A DNA stretch of 64,000 nt from Candidatus Nitrosotenuis chungbukensis (GCF_000685395.1 NZ_AVSQ01000013.1:80651-144650); one strand, 5' to 3'; counted from the stretch's first letter, positions 36,780-45,571 are shown. Notes: a model not told the origin generated them from the letters alone. A program made the numbers and translations.

Positions 36780-38147
36780 TCAGTTAGCTACTTTAACCAA
36801 GTTTTCAGGTGCTTTATCCGAGTCTACGCCTGATCCTATCTTGAATCTGGAGATGATCTGTTGAAGCTGCGTTGCAAGCTCCGACATCTGATTTGCAGAA
36901 GTTGCAATCTCTTGTGTCTGCGCTGTTTGTTGTTCCACTGCGGCTGATGCCTCTTCTGTGGCAGACGCGTTCTGCTCTGCCACTGCAGAAATTTCTGATG
37001 CGCTTTCTGATACCAGTTTTACTTTGGACATTTCTGCCTGAGCAGAGTCTGATAGCTTACTTACATTTTTAGATACATTTCTGATGCGAGATGCGATTTC
37101 GTCAAGCACCTTTAATGAAGAATCAATTACCATTTTTCCCTGGCTTACCTCGTTTGAACTAGTTTCGATGTCCTCGACTACTATCTGTGCGTTTTCCTGA
37201 ATTTGTTTTAGTTTGGTATCAATATCCTCTGATGACTTTGCAGAACTTTCTGCAAGGCGCCTGACTTCGTCTGCAACCACTGCAAATCCTCGGCCAGCCT
37301 CTCCTGCACGCGCTGCCTCTATTGCGGCATTTAGCGCCAAGAGATTTGTCTGGTCTGCAATCTGTCTAATTACATCCAAAACCGCGGTAATCTCATTTGT
37401 CTTGTCTGCCAACTCTCTGACTTTCTGCGCCGAATTATTTGTGACCCTGATTATGTTGTTCATTCTTTCTCCTGCCTCTTTAGCTGATTCTGAACCGCTC
37501 TCTGATAACTTGCCTACCTCGTTAGTTACCTCGACAGATTCTATCGCGTTTGTCGCAAGTTGGCTAATCTCGTCTGTAAGCTGGTCTACAATTTGTTTTG
37601 ATTTATTGAGATCTTGTGCCTGTGTCTGGGAACCTCTTGAAATTTGATCAACCGTTGTCGCAATTTGCTGCACTGATGAATTTAGTTCGTTGCCCGATGC
37701 GGCAATGTGTTGGGCGCTAGATGACACCGACTCTGCTGCCATCTGTACCTCTGACACTGTATCTTTCAAATTGAAAAGCATCTGCTTTTCCGCCTTTAGC
37801 AGTTTACCGATTTCATCTTTTGATTTTGTTTCCTCTACCTTGATGGAAAGGTCTCCCTCACTAATCTTGATTGCGATTTCAGTTGCTCTTGCGATTGGTT
37901 TTGATATGGAGCGTGAAATAAAGAAAGCAAATACCCCAACTGCCGCATTTACAATTACACCTAAGATAATGGCCTGAGTTCCTATTTCTGCAAGATGTTC
38001 CCTTGCCTGCACACTGTCGAGTTTTTCAACCAGCTCGTTTGTCGCAATATAATTGCCAACTGAGATGACTAGTACTGAAATTATGGCAATTGCGTTAAAC
38101 AATATCTGCAACTTCCAGTTCAGGGAGTGGCTGAGGGGATTTATCAT
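36780..38147 (-). CDS. Methyl-accepting chemotaxis protein with minimal extracellular loop
   Basis: Two membrane spans (residues ~14-31 and ~55-78) enclose only ~25 extracellular residues, so the usual ligand-binding domain is missing. A HAMP domain follows ([24 protein letters not shown]), then the coiled signalling domain with the highly conserved hairpin tip [36 protein letters not shown]. It may sense membrane state or energy taxis via a partner. No CheW/CheA is in the window. Presence implies a motile or chemotactic lineage. Confidence 0.93.
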   Translation of the reverse strand: MINPLSHSLNWKLQILFNAIAIISVLVISVGNYIATNELVEKLDSVQAREHLAEIGTQAIILGVIVNAAVGVFAFFISRSISKPIARATEIAIKISEGDLSIKVEETKSKDEIGKLLKAEKQMLFNLKDTVSEVQMAAESVSSSAQHIAASGNELNSSVQQIATTVDQISRGSQTQAQDLNKSKQIVDQLTDEISQLATNAIESVEVTNEVGKLSESGSESAKEAGERMNNIIRVTNNSAQKVRELADKTNEITAVLDVIRQIADQTNLLALNAAIEAARAGEAGRGFAVVADEVRRLAESSAKSSEDIDTKLKQIQENAQIVVEDIETSSNEVSQGKMVIDSSLKVLDEIASRIRNVSKNVSKLSDSAQAEMSKVKLVSESASEISAVAEQNASATEEASAAVEQQTAQTQEIATSANQMSELATQLQQIISRFKIGSGVDSDKAPENLVKVAN

Positions 38148-38256
38148 AACTGTGATTCGTTATTACTGTATGATTATAGGAATGCGTGTGTTTGTGTTAA
38201 ACAGAATATTTTTTGCATTTTGTTCGTGACCCTTGGTGATTGTATCATTACCTTGG

Positions 38257-38264
38257 TATTAATA
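38257..38264 (+). promoter_or_regulatory. TATA box for the 35-residue CxxC protein
   Basis: TATTAATA is centred ~26 bases before ATG 38287, predicting an exactly leaderless mRNA. It touches the dyad at 38264-38284, so factor binding there would block TBP/TFB or polymerase. Confidence 0.6.
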
Positions 38265-38284
38265 GTACGGTACCATACCGTACT
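38264..38284. promoter_or_regulatory. Perfect 9-bp inverted repeat, likely operator
   Basis: Half-sites AGTACGGTA and TACCGTACT are separated by CCA and lie between the TATA box and the predicted start of the small gene at 38287. A perfect 9+9 dyad at this place is a typical site for a dimeric winged-helix or ribbon-helix-helix repressor. No second copy was noticed elsewhere in the window. Confidence 0.6.
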
Positions 38285-38286
38285 TT

Positions 38287-38394
38287 ATGATAACATGCGA
38301 ATATTGCACAAAACAGTTCGTTGAATCCCTCACCGGACTGACCGAAAAGACCTTCCACGAGATACTCCACGACCCAAAAATGGTCAACGAGTAG
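38287..38394 (+). CDS. 35-residue CxxC microprotein
   Basis: The frame from ATG 38287 to TAG 38394 reads MITCEYCTKQFVESLTGLTE and continues FHEILHDPKMVNE. The CxxC pair plus two His residues (FHEILH) form a possible C2H2 zinc site. Support for a real gene comes from the TATA box and dyad at proper distance, and from otherwise non-coding surroundings between the chemoreceptor and the coiled-coil gene. Function unknown; a small DNA-binding or autoregulatory protein is possible. Outside this gene and its promoter, the 38148-38458 interval shows only AT-rich promoter-like sequence. Confidence 0.55.
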   Translation: MITCEYCTKQFVESLTGLTEKTFHEILHDPKMVNE

Positions 38395-38458
38395 CTACAT
38401 TATTTTTTATCTTGTTTTAGCCGAACCTTTTATTATTTAACAGTCTGTCACTACTTTG

Positions 38459-39958
38459 ATGTCAAAGGCACCAAAGAAGGCAGTAAAGCCTGCTGAAAAG
38501 GAAAGACCCAATGCCTCTCTGACAAAAAAGGACTCTAGCACACTAGTTAAGAAAATCGCAGCAGTGTCTGATTCCACAAACACATTATCCAAAGAAATCA
38601 AGGGCATGGCAAAGATATTTTCTGAAAACCAAAAGGTGCTCATATCGATGAGGGACATGATTGACACACTTGCATCTGCAATTGAGCAAATCCAAAAACA
38701 ATCCAAGCAGATCAACATCATGGAAGAAGACAGCCAAAGGCTCTTTGCAGGGCTAAATCAGGTGCGCTCGCAAGCATCGCTTGTCACAAAGCTGCACGAC
38801 CAAACAAGCAGGCTCCAGGATCAGGTAAGCAAGATAAGTCAGGCCCAAAAGGAATCTCCTAGCTCAGAGAGCATAATGAAATCCGTGTCTGACAACATGG
38901 CGTCCACTCAAAACAACACACACATGATAATAAAAATCGCTCAAAGAATAGACAGCATAAAGGAAAATCTTGATGACATCTCGTCAAAGACGGAAAAAAT
39001 TTCATCGGTTGGCACTGAAATTGAGGATCTCAAAAGAAAAATCCAGTCCGTCTATGACAAGTCAGAAAAAACCAATCTTGAATCTGAAATACTGTCGCTA
39101 AAGCAAAATCTCAATGATATCGCAGAAAAAACGGAATCTGCATCGGGAATCATGGCAGAACTTGAATCAATCAAGGGCCAAATTATGCAGGTGTCTGACA
39201 AGGCTGCACAAATGGACTCGTTTGGGGACAAAATGCAAGGCCTCCAGCAAGAATTGCTTTCAAACATGGCAAGAACTGAGACCATAAAACACCTCTCAGG
39301 TGAAGTTCAAAAAATAGAATCCGAAATTAACTCTCTGGTAAAAAGGGCCGACGCTACCGCGTTTGTCGGAGAGGGATTAAAGTCAGTACAGGAAGACCTG
39401 GCTGGATTCAAAGACGCGGTGTTTAACAAAACAAACACAATAGACCAAAAAGTATCTGCGATATCTGAATTATTCAAAAGATCTGACGCGTCTGCATCAG
39501 AATTCCACAAAAAAGCTGATCAGCTGTTCCAAAACATGCAGGAAATAAGAACCGTAACAAACAAGTCGTCATCAAACGTATCAAGGGAAGTAATCGGACT
39601 GCTGAAGCTGTCCGAGTTTCAGTCTAACTTGAGAATTCTCTCAGAGTCCAAGTACGGTGAGCTAAAAGACATCGAAAGAATGGCAGAGCAAACTGCGTCC
39701 ATAGTTAACCTGTTTGATAGGATCTCAATTGAGTCTGACGAAAAGCTCTCACTCCCGCAAGAGGTGAGACAGTGGGCGCTATCCAAGATGCTAGATTCTG
39801 CAGACAAGTGGGAAATAAGATTCACTGACCTGTTTGCCGTACTGATAGACAAGCTTGGAAAAGAACTGGTCAAAGAAAACATCCGAATCCAGCAAGTGCG
39901 GGACATCTTTGGGATACGGGGCGTTGACGAAATAAGAAAAGAACTTGATTTGGTATAG
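38459..39958 (+). CDS. Long coiled-coil protein, 499 residues, first gene of an uncharacterised trio
   Basis: No known domain recognised. A basic, Ala/Pro/Lys-rich N terminus (~25 residues) is followed by heptad-like coiled coil over residues ~30-365 with repeating patterns such as DDISSKTEKISSVGTEIEDLK and NDIAEKTESASGIMAELESIK, and a C-terminal globular helical region (LSLPQEVRQWALSKMLDSADKWEIRFTDLFAVLIDKLG). No membrane span, no nucleotide-binding motif. A TTTATTATTTAA element ~27 bases upstream supports ATG 38459. The architecture recalls chemoreceptor-like or kleisin/MukF-type coiled coils, but similarity is only in repeat pattern. Confidence 0.8.
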   Translation: MSKAPKKAVKPAEKERPNASLTKKDSSTLVKKIAAVSDSTNTLSKEIKGMAKIFSENQKVLISMRDMIDTLASAIEQIQKQSKQINIMEEDSQRLFAGLNQVRSQASLVTKLHDQTSRLQDQVSKISQAQKESPSSESIMKSVSDNMASTQNNTHMIIKIAQRIDSIKENLDDISSKTEKISSVGTEIEDLKRKIQSVYDKSEKTNLESEILSLKQNLNDIAEKTESASGIMAELESIKGQIMQVSDKAAQMDSFGDKMQGLQQELLSNMARTETIKHLSGEVQKIESEINSLVKRADATAFVGEGLKSVQEDLAGFKDAVFNKTNTIDQKVSAISELFKRSDASASEFHKKADQLFQNMQEIRTVTNKSSSNVSREVIGLLKLSEFQSNLRILSESKYGELKDIERMAEQTASIVNLFDRISIESDEKLSLPQEVRQWALSKMLDSADKWEIRFTDLFAVLIDKLGKELVKENIRIQQVRDIFGIRGVDEIRKELDLV

Positions 39959-40195
39959 TCTTGGAATTATGCTAAAACGCAGTCAGATACCCCAGGTCTA
40001 ATTCTTCACCATGTCCGATGACCTAATCATCACTCTGCACATCGGCTTGTGTGGCATTCCTAATAATTCTGACTCTGCAAAACCTATGGCTGGTTGACTT
40101 GGCACAGCAGTTTGGTCTGATGGGCAAGAATTTTTCACCAAATTGTAATACAACGCGACCTTGCCCATTAAAAAAAAATTTAGGGATTTTATGGC

Positions 40196-40732
40196 ATGAA
40201 TTCCCAGATTCTTGACAAAGTAGTAGAATCAGGAGTCTGCGGAATAAAAAAGGCCGAATTAAAGAAGATCTTTGGCAACGAATGCGAACCATCGCTTGCG
40301 GAGCTAACAAACGATGAAAAAGTCATAATCGACAACAAGGGCATAGCGCACTATGTCTGGACCAAGGAGAATTACCTTTCCCATATATCACAAAATGATC
40401 CTAAATTCAAAATACTATCAAATCTAGTCAAAAATCTGGAAAATTCTGTAAACCAGATGCGAAGCCAAACTCTGCCTAACGCAAATTCCGATTCGTCATT
40501 TCAGGCTCTCTTTGACGACTCTATTTCAAAACTGTCGTCTTCGATTGGATGGGTCCAGATTTCAATCATACGGGAACAGGTCTGCGAATCACTTGGAATA
40601 TCGCAGGAGAAATTTTACGCCCTGGCATCATCGCTAATTGAATCAAATCAGGCAAAATATGAGATCTCAACTGGAGGCCAAGAGGGTATCACCGTGCGGG
40701 GCATGTTGCACGGATACGTAAGAAAGCTATGA
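40196..40732 (+). CDS. Double winged-helix protein, 178 residues, second gene of the trio
   Basis: The N-terminal ~60 residues (ILDKVVESGVCGIKKAELKKIF, then KVIIDNKGIAHYVWT) have the helix-helix-wing pattern of a winged helix. A short coiled segment (ILSNLVKNLENSVNQMRSQ) connects to a second winged-helix-like domain (SSIGWVQISIIREQVCESLGIS ... YEISTGGQEGITVRG). Related wHTH-coil-wHTH proteins bridge SMC-like or ATPase partners, but this is inference. The gene overlaps the AAA+ ATPase by ATGA, so they are cotranslated. Confidence 0.72.
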   Translation: MNSQILDKVVESGVCGIKKAELKKIFGNECEPSLAELTNDEKVIIDNKGIAHYVWTKENYLSHISQNDPKFKILSNLVKNLENSVNQMRSQTLPNANSDSSFQALFDDSISKLSSSIGWVQISIIREQVCESLGISQEKFYALASSLIESNQAKYEISTGGQEGITVRGMLHGYVRKL

Positions 40733-42333
40733 CCTACCCATACGGGCTAAAGACAAACCCGTATCCAAGCAGTCCTACCCCTACTGAACAAGATGCAAAA
40801 ATTCTTGGGGGGACAAGGCACATTGAGGCAAAAGAAACCATAACTGAATGCATATCTGATCTTTACAAAAAAATCACGAGGAAAAATTCCACTGACAATG
40901 ATTTCCGAGTAATAACTCTAGTCCAGGACGTGGGATCTGGCAAGACTCATCTTGCACTGCACGTAAAAACCCTAAAGACAAGACAGGACATCGTAACAAC
41001 GTATGTTGATCTATCTACAATATCTCCAAAGACAAACGAAAGCATCTACAACGCACTGATCCACGGATTTAGCAAGGAATTGTTCTCTGATCTAAAACAA
41101 AAATTCCTAATGCAAATGTGCGACAAGGCACAAAGAGGAGATCCTTTGGCCAAAAGAGCCCTAGGGTACGGGATCATTGACAAGCTAAAGGGAGTCACAC
41201 TAAAGCAAAAAACTGAGGACATCATATATGACAAGCAGCTTGCACCAAAGGAATCCCTTGAAAGATATCTTGGCGCAAACTATGACTCGCACGAAGCAGT
41301 GCTGGTCAAAAACATAATTTTCAACTCGTTTGACAAAATATCAAATCTTGACGATTTGCTTGGAAGAATAACGGCAGTATCCAAATTTTCCCACAATTTG
41401 CTTGGCAAGGTGATCCTCTTTGAGCTTGACGAGGTCGACTCCCAGGAAGGAACGATGGAATTCATCAAGTCTCTGATAAATGCACACATTCCTGCATCTG
41501 TACTCTTGCTGATTACAACCCCGTCTGCATATCTTGACATACAGAAGGCAAACGCATCCGTATTTGACCGACTCGAGAAGGCAAACTACAAAATCGATCT
41601 CGCCGGGGCAAACTCTGTTGATGAGCTAATTGAAATTGCAATCGAGTACATAAAAGACGCAGACAAGACGGAAAAGTTCAACAAAAAAGAACAACAGGAC
41701 CTTGCCGCAAAAATACGCGTCCTGTGTGACGAGTTCCCAGAATTTAGAAACGTCCGCTCCATAATCAACATACTAAACCACGCAGTAGAGGTAGCGCACT
41801 CACTATCTGCTCCGGAAATCACAGAAAATGTCATAGATGAGACTGTCAAGCATACTTATCCTGGACTGAAGATCCGGGGAAGCATAATGGAAGTGCCCAT
41901 ATCAGAGTTTATCAAAATTAAGAGGAGTTCGGGCGCAACCGAGCATCAGATAAAGCAGGCGCTATCAAACCTGGTGAACTATGCCCATGAAATTGGAAAC
42001 ATTTCAAAGGCAAGCAAGGCAAACCCTTCATTTGACGTTGTGTTCAGCGATCCCTTTGGCACAAAAATAGGAATCACGGTGGTGATGGATGATAATCACG
42101 CAAAGAACTTTGAGACAATATCAAACGTGCTCAAATCGTCTGCGTTTGTCGACAAGCTTGTGATTCTGACAAACACAAGCGTACCCCAGTCAAACCAGGC
42201 AACAATCGTGACAATGGACAAGTCAAAACTCGTTGATTTGCTGTACTTTAGCAGCAAATACACTGAGCGCAAGCTCGATGAGCCAGAAACTGAAAAAGTC
42301 AAGATGCTTGCAAAGACAATCTGCGTAATCTAG
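40729..42333 (+). CDS. AAA+ ATPase, 534 residues, third gene of the trio
   Basis: Opens with MTYPYGLKTNPYPSSPTPTE, an NPFP-type entry seen in several P-loop families. Walker A is QDVGSGKTH (residues 66-74; the first Gly is replaced by Gln), Walker B is VILFELDEVD (228-237), a sensor-1-like LLLITTPSAY is near 260-268, and an Arg-finger-like VFDRLEK is near 278-284. An insert of ~60 residues lies between Walker A and B. The C-terminal ~120 residues form an alpha/beta module (FDVVFSDPFGTKIGITVVMD) that could be a restriction-endonuclease-like fold. Family not identified. Confidence 0.75.
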   Translation: MTYPYGLKTNPYPSSPTPTEQDAKILGGTRHIEAKETITECISDLYKKITRKNSTDNDFRVITLVQDVGSGKTHLALHVKTLKTRQDIVTTYVDLSTISPKTNESIYNALIHGFSKELFSDLKQKFLMQMCDKAQRGDPLAKRALGYGIIDKLKGVTLKQKTEDIIYDKQLAPKESLERYLGANYDSHEAVLVKNIIFNSFDKISNLDDLLGRITAVSKFSHNLLGKVILFELDEVDSQEGTMEFIKSLINAHIPASVLLLITTPSAYLDIQKANASVFDRLEKANYKIDLAGANSVDELIEIAIEYIKDADKTEKFNKKEQQDLAAKIRVLCDEFPEFRNVRSIINILNHAVEVAHSLSAPEITENVIDETVKHTYPGLKIRGSIMEVPISEFIKIKRSSGATEHQIKQALSNLVNYAHEIGNISKASKANPSFDVVFSDPFGTKIGITVVMDDNHAKNFETISNVLKSSAFVDKLVILTNTSVPQSNQATIVTMDKSKLVDLLYFSSKYTERKLDEPETEKVKMLAKTICVI

Positions 42334-42375
42334 CAGACCCAAAATAATTTTAATGAACAATTCTGTGAGTTACTA

Positions 42376-43671
42376 GTGCAAAATTATCTTTTACAAATTC
42401 TCGACAGCTCTGGCCCGGTTAACAGCCTAATTGACAAGATCACTCCTGAAATCCCACACTCTTCGTTTATCACGGACTTGGCAATAATCATGATTTTAGC
42501 GTCAATAGTCACACTTGCGTTTTTCAAGATGAAGCAGCCGCTAATAATCGGGTACCTGTTTGCAGGAATGCTGCTTGGGCCTCTGTCCCCGCTTTGGGCC
42601 TCTCTCATACCTGAAGGAAGCGAGTTCATGGGCCTTGAAAAATCAGGCATACTTTCTGATGTTTCGGTGCTCAACATCTTTGCAGAGCTTGGTGTAATCC
42701 TGCTTTTGTTTGTGATTGGAATCGAGTTCCCATATTCAAAGATAAAATCAATTGGTAAGGTAGCAATAGGTGCAGGAACAATAGGGTTGTTCTTGACACT
42801 CGGCGTCGTGTTTTATGTCTCAAGTCTATTTGGCCTTGGATTTATGGACTCGCTGTTCTTGGGCGCGGCACTATCAATCAGCAGTACTGCGATTATAGTA
42901 AAAATTCTAGAAGACACTGGGAAAATAAAAAAGGAATCATCAATTCTTGTCTTGGGTATGCTGATTGTGGAAGACATTATTGCAGTAATACTGATTGCAA
43001 CTTTGGAGTCAGTTACGTTTGCGGGAAGCATTTCCTACACCAGTATAGTGACAATTGTTATTGTCGCAGCAGGCCTAATTGGCGGAACGTTGACCGTTGG
43101 CACAAAAATAATTCCGAAATTAATTGACAAGGTTGCTGCAACGGAGCACAAAGAAATCCTACTGCTGTCAGTACTTGGACTGTGTTTTGGATATGCGCTG
43201 TTTGCAAACGTTGTAGGTCTGTCTGTTGCGATTGGCGCATTCTTAGCTGGGGTACTGGTAGCTGAATCAAAATCGGCAGAGGTCTCAAAAATACTGTCTA
43301 GCCCAATCAAGGACATGTTTGTTGCAATATTTTTTGTCTCAGTTGGCGCCCTGATGAACGTTGCAGAGCTTGGAAACTATATTGTTCTGGCAATCGGGCT
43401 TATCGTAGTATCCGTACTGGTAAAGTTTGGCAGCGTGCTGTTTGGCACTTGGCTGTTTAGACAAGAAAGGACAAAATCGCTACGCTCTGCATTCGCTTTG
43501 GCAGGCCCAAGGGGGGAGTTCTCAATAGTAATAGTGAAGACAGGCGTGGATATTGGGGCAGTTAGCAGCTTTGTATTTCCGCTGATTGGCATAATATCCA
43601 TAATCAGCGCGTTTATTTCACCGCTTTTGGTTAGGGCAAGTGATAGGGTTATCCCGAAATTGGAGGATTAG
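42376..43671 (+). CDS. CPA2-family monovalent cation:proton antiporter (KefB/NapA-like)
   Basis: Integral membrane exchanger with ~12-13 hydrophobic spans. Typical motifs: KMKQPLIIGYLFAGMLLGP, LFVIGIEFPYSKIKSIG, ISSTAIIVKILEDTG, and the transport-site region LIVEDIIAVIL. It ends after the last span (431 residues) and lacks the regulatory TrkA/RCK domain of KefB. GTG 42376 is ~28 bases after an ATTTTAAT element, so it has its own promoter. A 142-residue soluble protein follows two bases later and may be its cytoplasmic partner. Confidence 0.9.
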   Translation: MQNYLLQILDSSGPVNSLIDKITPEIPHSSFITDLAIIMILASIVTLAFFKMKQPLIIGYLFAGMLLGPLSPLWASLIPEGSEFMGLEKSGILSDVSVLNIFAELGVILLLFVIGIEFPYSKIKSIGKVAIGAGTIGLFLTLGVVFYVSSLFGLGFMDSLFLGAALSISSTAIIVKILEDTGKIKKESSILVLGMLIVEDIIAVILIATLESVTFAGSISYTSIVTIVIVAAGLIGGTLTVGTKIIPKLIDKVAATEHKEILLLSVLGLCFGYALFANVVGLSVAIGAFLAGVLVAESKSAEVSKILSSPIKDMFVAIFFVSVGALMNVAELGNYIVLAIGLIVVSVLVKFGSVLFGTWLFRQERTKSLRSAFALAGPRGEFSIVIVKTGVDIGAVSSFVFPLIGIISIISAFISPLLVRASDRVIPKLED

Positions 43672-43673
43672 AA

Positions 43674-44102
43674 ATGTCAGACGATGAAATGAAAAAATTA
43701 ATGGACAGGGTGCACATGGGTATTACATCATTTAATTACAGTGGGACTCAGGTGCCATGTGTCATTCTTGCTGAAAAAAGATTCGACGAAATAATGGCAA
43801 AAGTCGCAGGAAAGCCAGTGTCTGTCGATACAAATCTCAACATACAGCAGGATGGCCTTGGGCACGTCTTTGTTGAAGTCGTCCTGACCTTTTCGCAGGG
43901 TGACATTGAGGAAAAACTGCTCTTATACGCCAACGAATCGCTTGCTTTTTTTGAATCATTGGAAAACACCGCAATGCTTGCACTGTCGTCTCCGCGTTCC
44001 CAGGTTGGAAAAGAAAACGTCTTCATGATTCAGCTCCCAAGGCCGGAAAAAATTACAAACGCCTTGGAGATAATAAAAAAGGGATTTGAGCCGCAAAAAT
44101 AA
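43674..44102 (+). CDS. Hypothetical protein, 142 residues, downstream of the antiporter
   Basis: Not recognised. Soluble alpha/beta protein with LMDRVHMGITSFNYSGTQVPC, VNIQ-type strands (NLNIQQDGLGHVFVEVVLTFSQGD) and a C-terminal helical part. ATG begins two bases after the antiporter stop, so cotranscription is nearly certain. A regulatory role for the RCK-less antiporter is plausible but unsupported by motif. The frame remains open for another 74 codons beyond the stop (see the next entry). Confidence 0.72.
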   Translation: MSDDEMKKLMDRVHMGITSFNYSGTQVPCVILAEKRFDEIMAKVAGKPVSVDTNLNIQQDGLGHVFVEVVLTFSQGDIEEKLLLYANESLAFFESLENTAMLALSSPRSQVGKENVFMIQLPRPEKITNALEIIKKGFEPQK

Positions 44103-44324
44103 ACTGCTAGCCATAAAAACGGGCAAATTGTTCTAAATCGCACATGTCCTGATCAGCTTGTTCTGCCAATACGCACAGCTGCTCTTTATTTGACTGTTGA
44201 AAATTTCGTTGATGATCTGGGAGATGCTGCTCTAATGACTGATTTTGCAAAATTTGCATTACATTGTGCGTCTGCATCTGGACCTGAGTGGCAAATAATC
44301 AAAAAGGGATTTGGACATACATAG
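44103..44324 (+). other. Open, protein-like stretch in frame after the stop of the 142-residue gene
   Basis: After TAA 44100-44102 the same frame stays open to TAG 44322-44324 and reads, in part, CPDQLVLPIRTAALYLTVEN and DDLGDAALMTDFAKFALHCA. The composition looks coding, but there is no ATG or GTG at its head; TTG 44190 would give a 44-residue protein. It may be a small gene with a weak start, a decayed gene segment, or a readthrough extension. Low certainty. Confidence 0.35.
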
Positions 44325-44334
44325 GCAGCAAACA

Positions 44335-45453
44335 ATGAAACTTGGATTATATCACATTCAGCTGATGCGGTACTATGAAGAAGTACTGGCACAGGCTGTG
44401 AGAAACTATGCCTTTACTGGCGATAAAAAATGGGAAATGCGGTACAGGGCAGTAGAACCAATGTCTGATGGTTTGCTCAAAGATGCAATTGCCAACACGG
44501 ACGAGAAAATTAAGCCGTTCTTCATTGTGATGGATAAGGCAAACATGCGACTTGTCAAAATGGAGTACGGATCAATTGATCTTGTAAACGAAGGAAAAAA
44601 AGAGCAAGCAATCGATCTCCTGGAAAGCAAAGAGTATGCAGATCAGAGAAAAGTGCTGGCAGGTGGCCTGGAGGACTTTATCACAAAAATTGAAAGCAAG
44701 ACTTTTAGCTCAGACGACCTTTCTGACATAATGATTCCGTCAGTTCAACAAATAATCGAACTGGAAAGAAAGCTGGCAGTGATGGAGGACAATTTAAAAA
44801 AGGAAAAACTGTTCGCAATAGGCGAACTCTCAGCCAGACTGGCACATGACATACGCAATCCGCTTTCGGTAATCAAGACATCAATTAACATTCTTGTATC
44901 AAAAGGAGACGTCGATGCCAAAACAATGGAAATGTATGAAAGGATGGAGCGGGCGGTGGAACGAATCACATACCAAATAGACGACGTACTGAATTTTGTA
45001 AAGCCAAGGGTGTCATCTCTGAAAAATACGTCGCTCGATGAGATACTGGCATCTGTTCTGGCGAGAATAGAAATCCCCAAGACTGTCGTCATGACGACAC
45101 CTACTAAGAACATAGAGTTTGTTGGAGACATAATAAGTCTGGAAATTGTCTTTGTGAATCTGATCACTAATGCGCTTCAGGCAATTAACAATTCCGGAGA
45201 AATCACAATCAGTGCAGACGTACAAAACGAAAAAATCATAATCAAAATTCACGATAACGGTCCTGGCATGCCAAGTGACGTCGTTCCAAAAATATTTGAT
45301 CCGCTGTTTACCACAAAGCAGACTGGGACTGGGCTTGGCCTTACAAGCTGCAAAACCATAATTGAGCAGCACGGCGGCCACATTGAGGTTGAAAGTGCAG
45401 TTGGCAAGGGAACCACATTTGTCGTTACACTTCCCTATCGCAGAATAATATAG
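44335..45453 (+). CDS. Soluble sensor histidine kinase
   Basis: A cytoplasmic two-component kinase with no membrane span. Residues ~1-130 form a helical sensor region (YYEEVLAQAVRNYAFTGDKKWEMRYR), a type of N-terminal module recalled from other thaumarchaeal kinases. Then a coiled linker, the HisKA phosphoacceptor box SARLAHDIRNPLSVIK, and an HATPase domain with the N box NLITNALQAI, G1 DNGPGMP and G2 GTGLGLTSCKTI. ATG 44335 is preferred to TTG 44311. No adjacent response regulator gene, so it is an orphan kinase. Confidence 0.9.
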   Translation: MKLGLYHIQLMRYYEEVLAQAVRNYAFTGDKKWEMRYRAVEPMSDGLLKDAIANTDEKIKPFFIVMDKANMRLVKMEYGSIDLVNEGKKEQAIDLLESKEYADQRKVLAGGLEDFITKIESKTFSSDDLSDIMIPSVQQIIELERKLAVMEDNLKKEKLFAIGELSARLAHDIRNPLSVIKTSINILVSKGDVDAKTMEMYERMERAVERITYQIDDVLNFVKPRVSSLKNTSLDEILASVLARIEIPKTVVMTTPTKNIEFVGDIISLEIVFVNLITNALQAINNSGEITISADVQNEKIIIKIHDNGPGMPSDVVPKIFDPLFTTKQTGTGLGLTSCKTIIEQHGGHIEVESAVGKGTTFVVTLPYRRII

Positions 45454-45497
45454 ACACATTTTTGGGCATTTGAAATTACGCTGAAAAATTAAGTCAA

Positions 45498-45571
45498 TGC
45501 GGCTGCCGGGATTTGAACCCGGGTCACAGAATTGGCAATCCCGCGTACTGGCCAGGCTATACTACAGCCGC
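45498..45571 (-). tRNA. tRNA-Gly(GCC)
   Basis: Read on the minus strand: acceptor GCGGCTG pairs with CAGCCGC, discriminator A. T arm CCGGG/CCCGG around TTCAAAT. Anticodon loop contains T-GCC-A with the anticodon at 45534-45536. 74 nucleotides, no intron, no encoded CCA. AT-rich promoter-like sequence lies ~30 bases upstream (45597-45609). Confidence 0.95.

Noticed and set aside
40012..40098. Small open frame MSDDLIITLHIGLCGIPNNS... (28 residues) before the wHTH gene
   Set aside because: No TATA box at the right distance and no recognisable motif; the 39959-40195 gap is better seen as intergenic.
40023..40310. Minus-strand 95-codon frame over the same gap
   Set aside because: Overlaps the start of the well-supported wHTH gene and has Arg/Leu/Cys-rich shadow composition.
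44186..44392. Minus-strand 68-codon frame opposite the histidine-kinase start
   Set aside because: Overlaps the kinase coding start and shows no promoter or motif.
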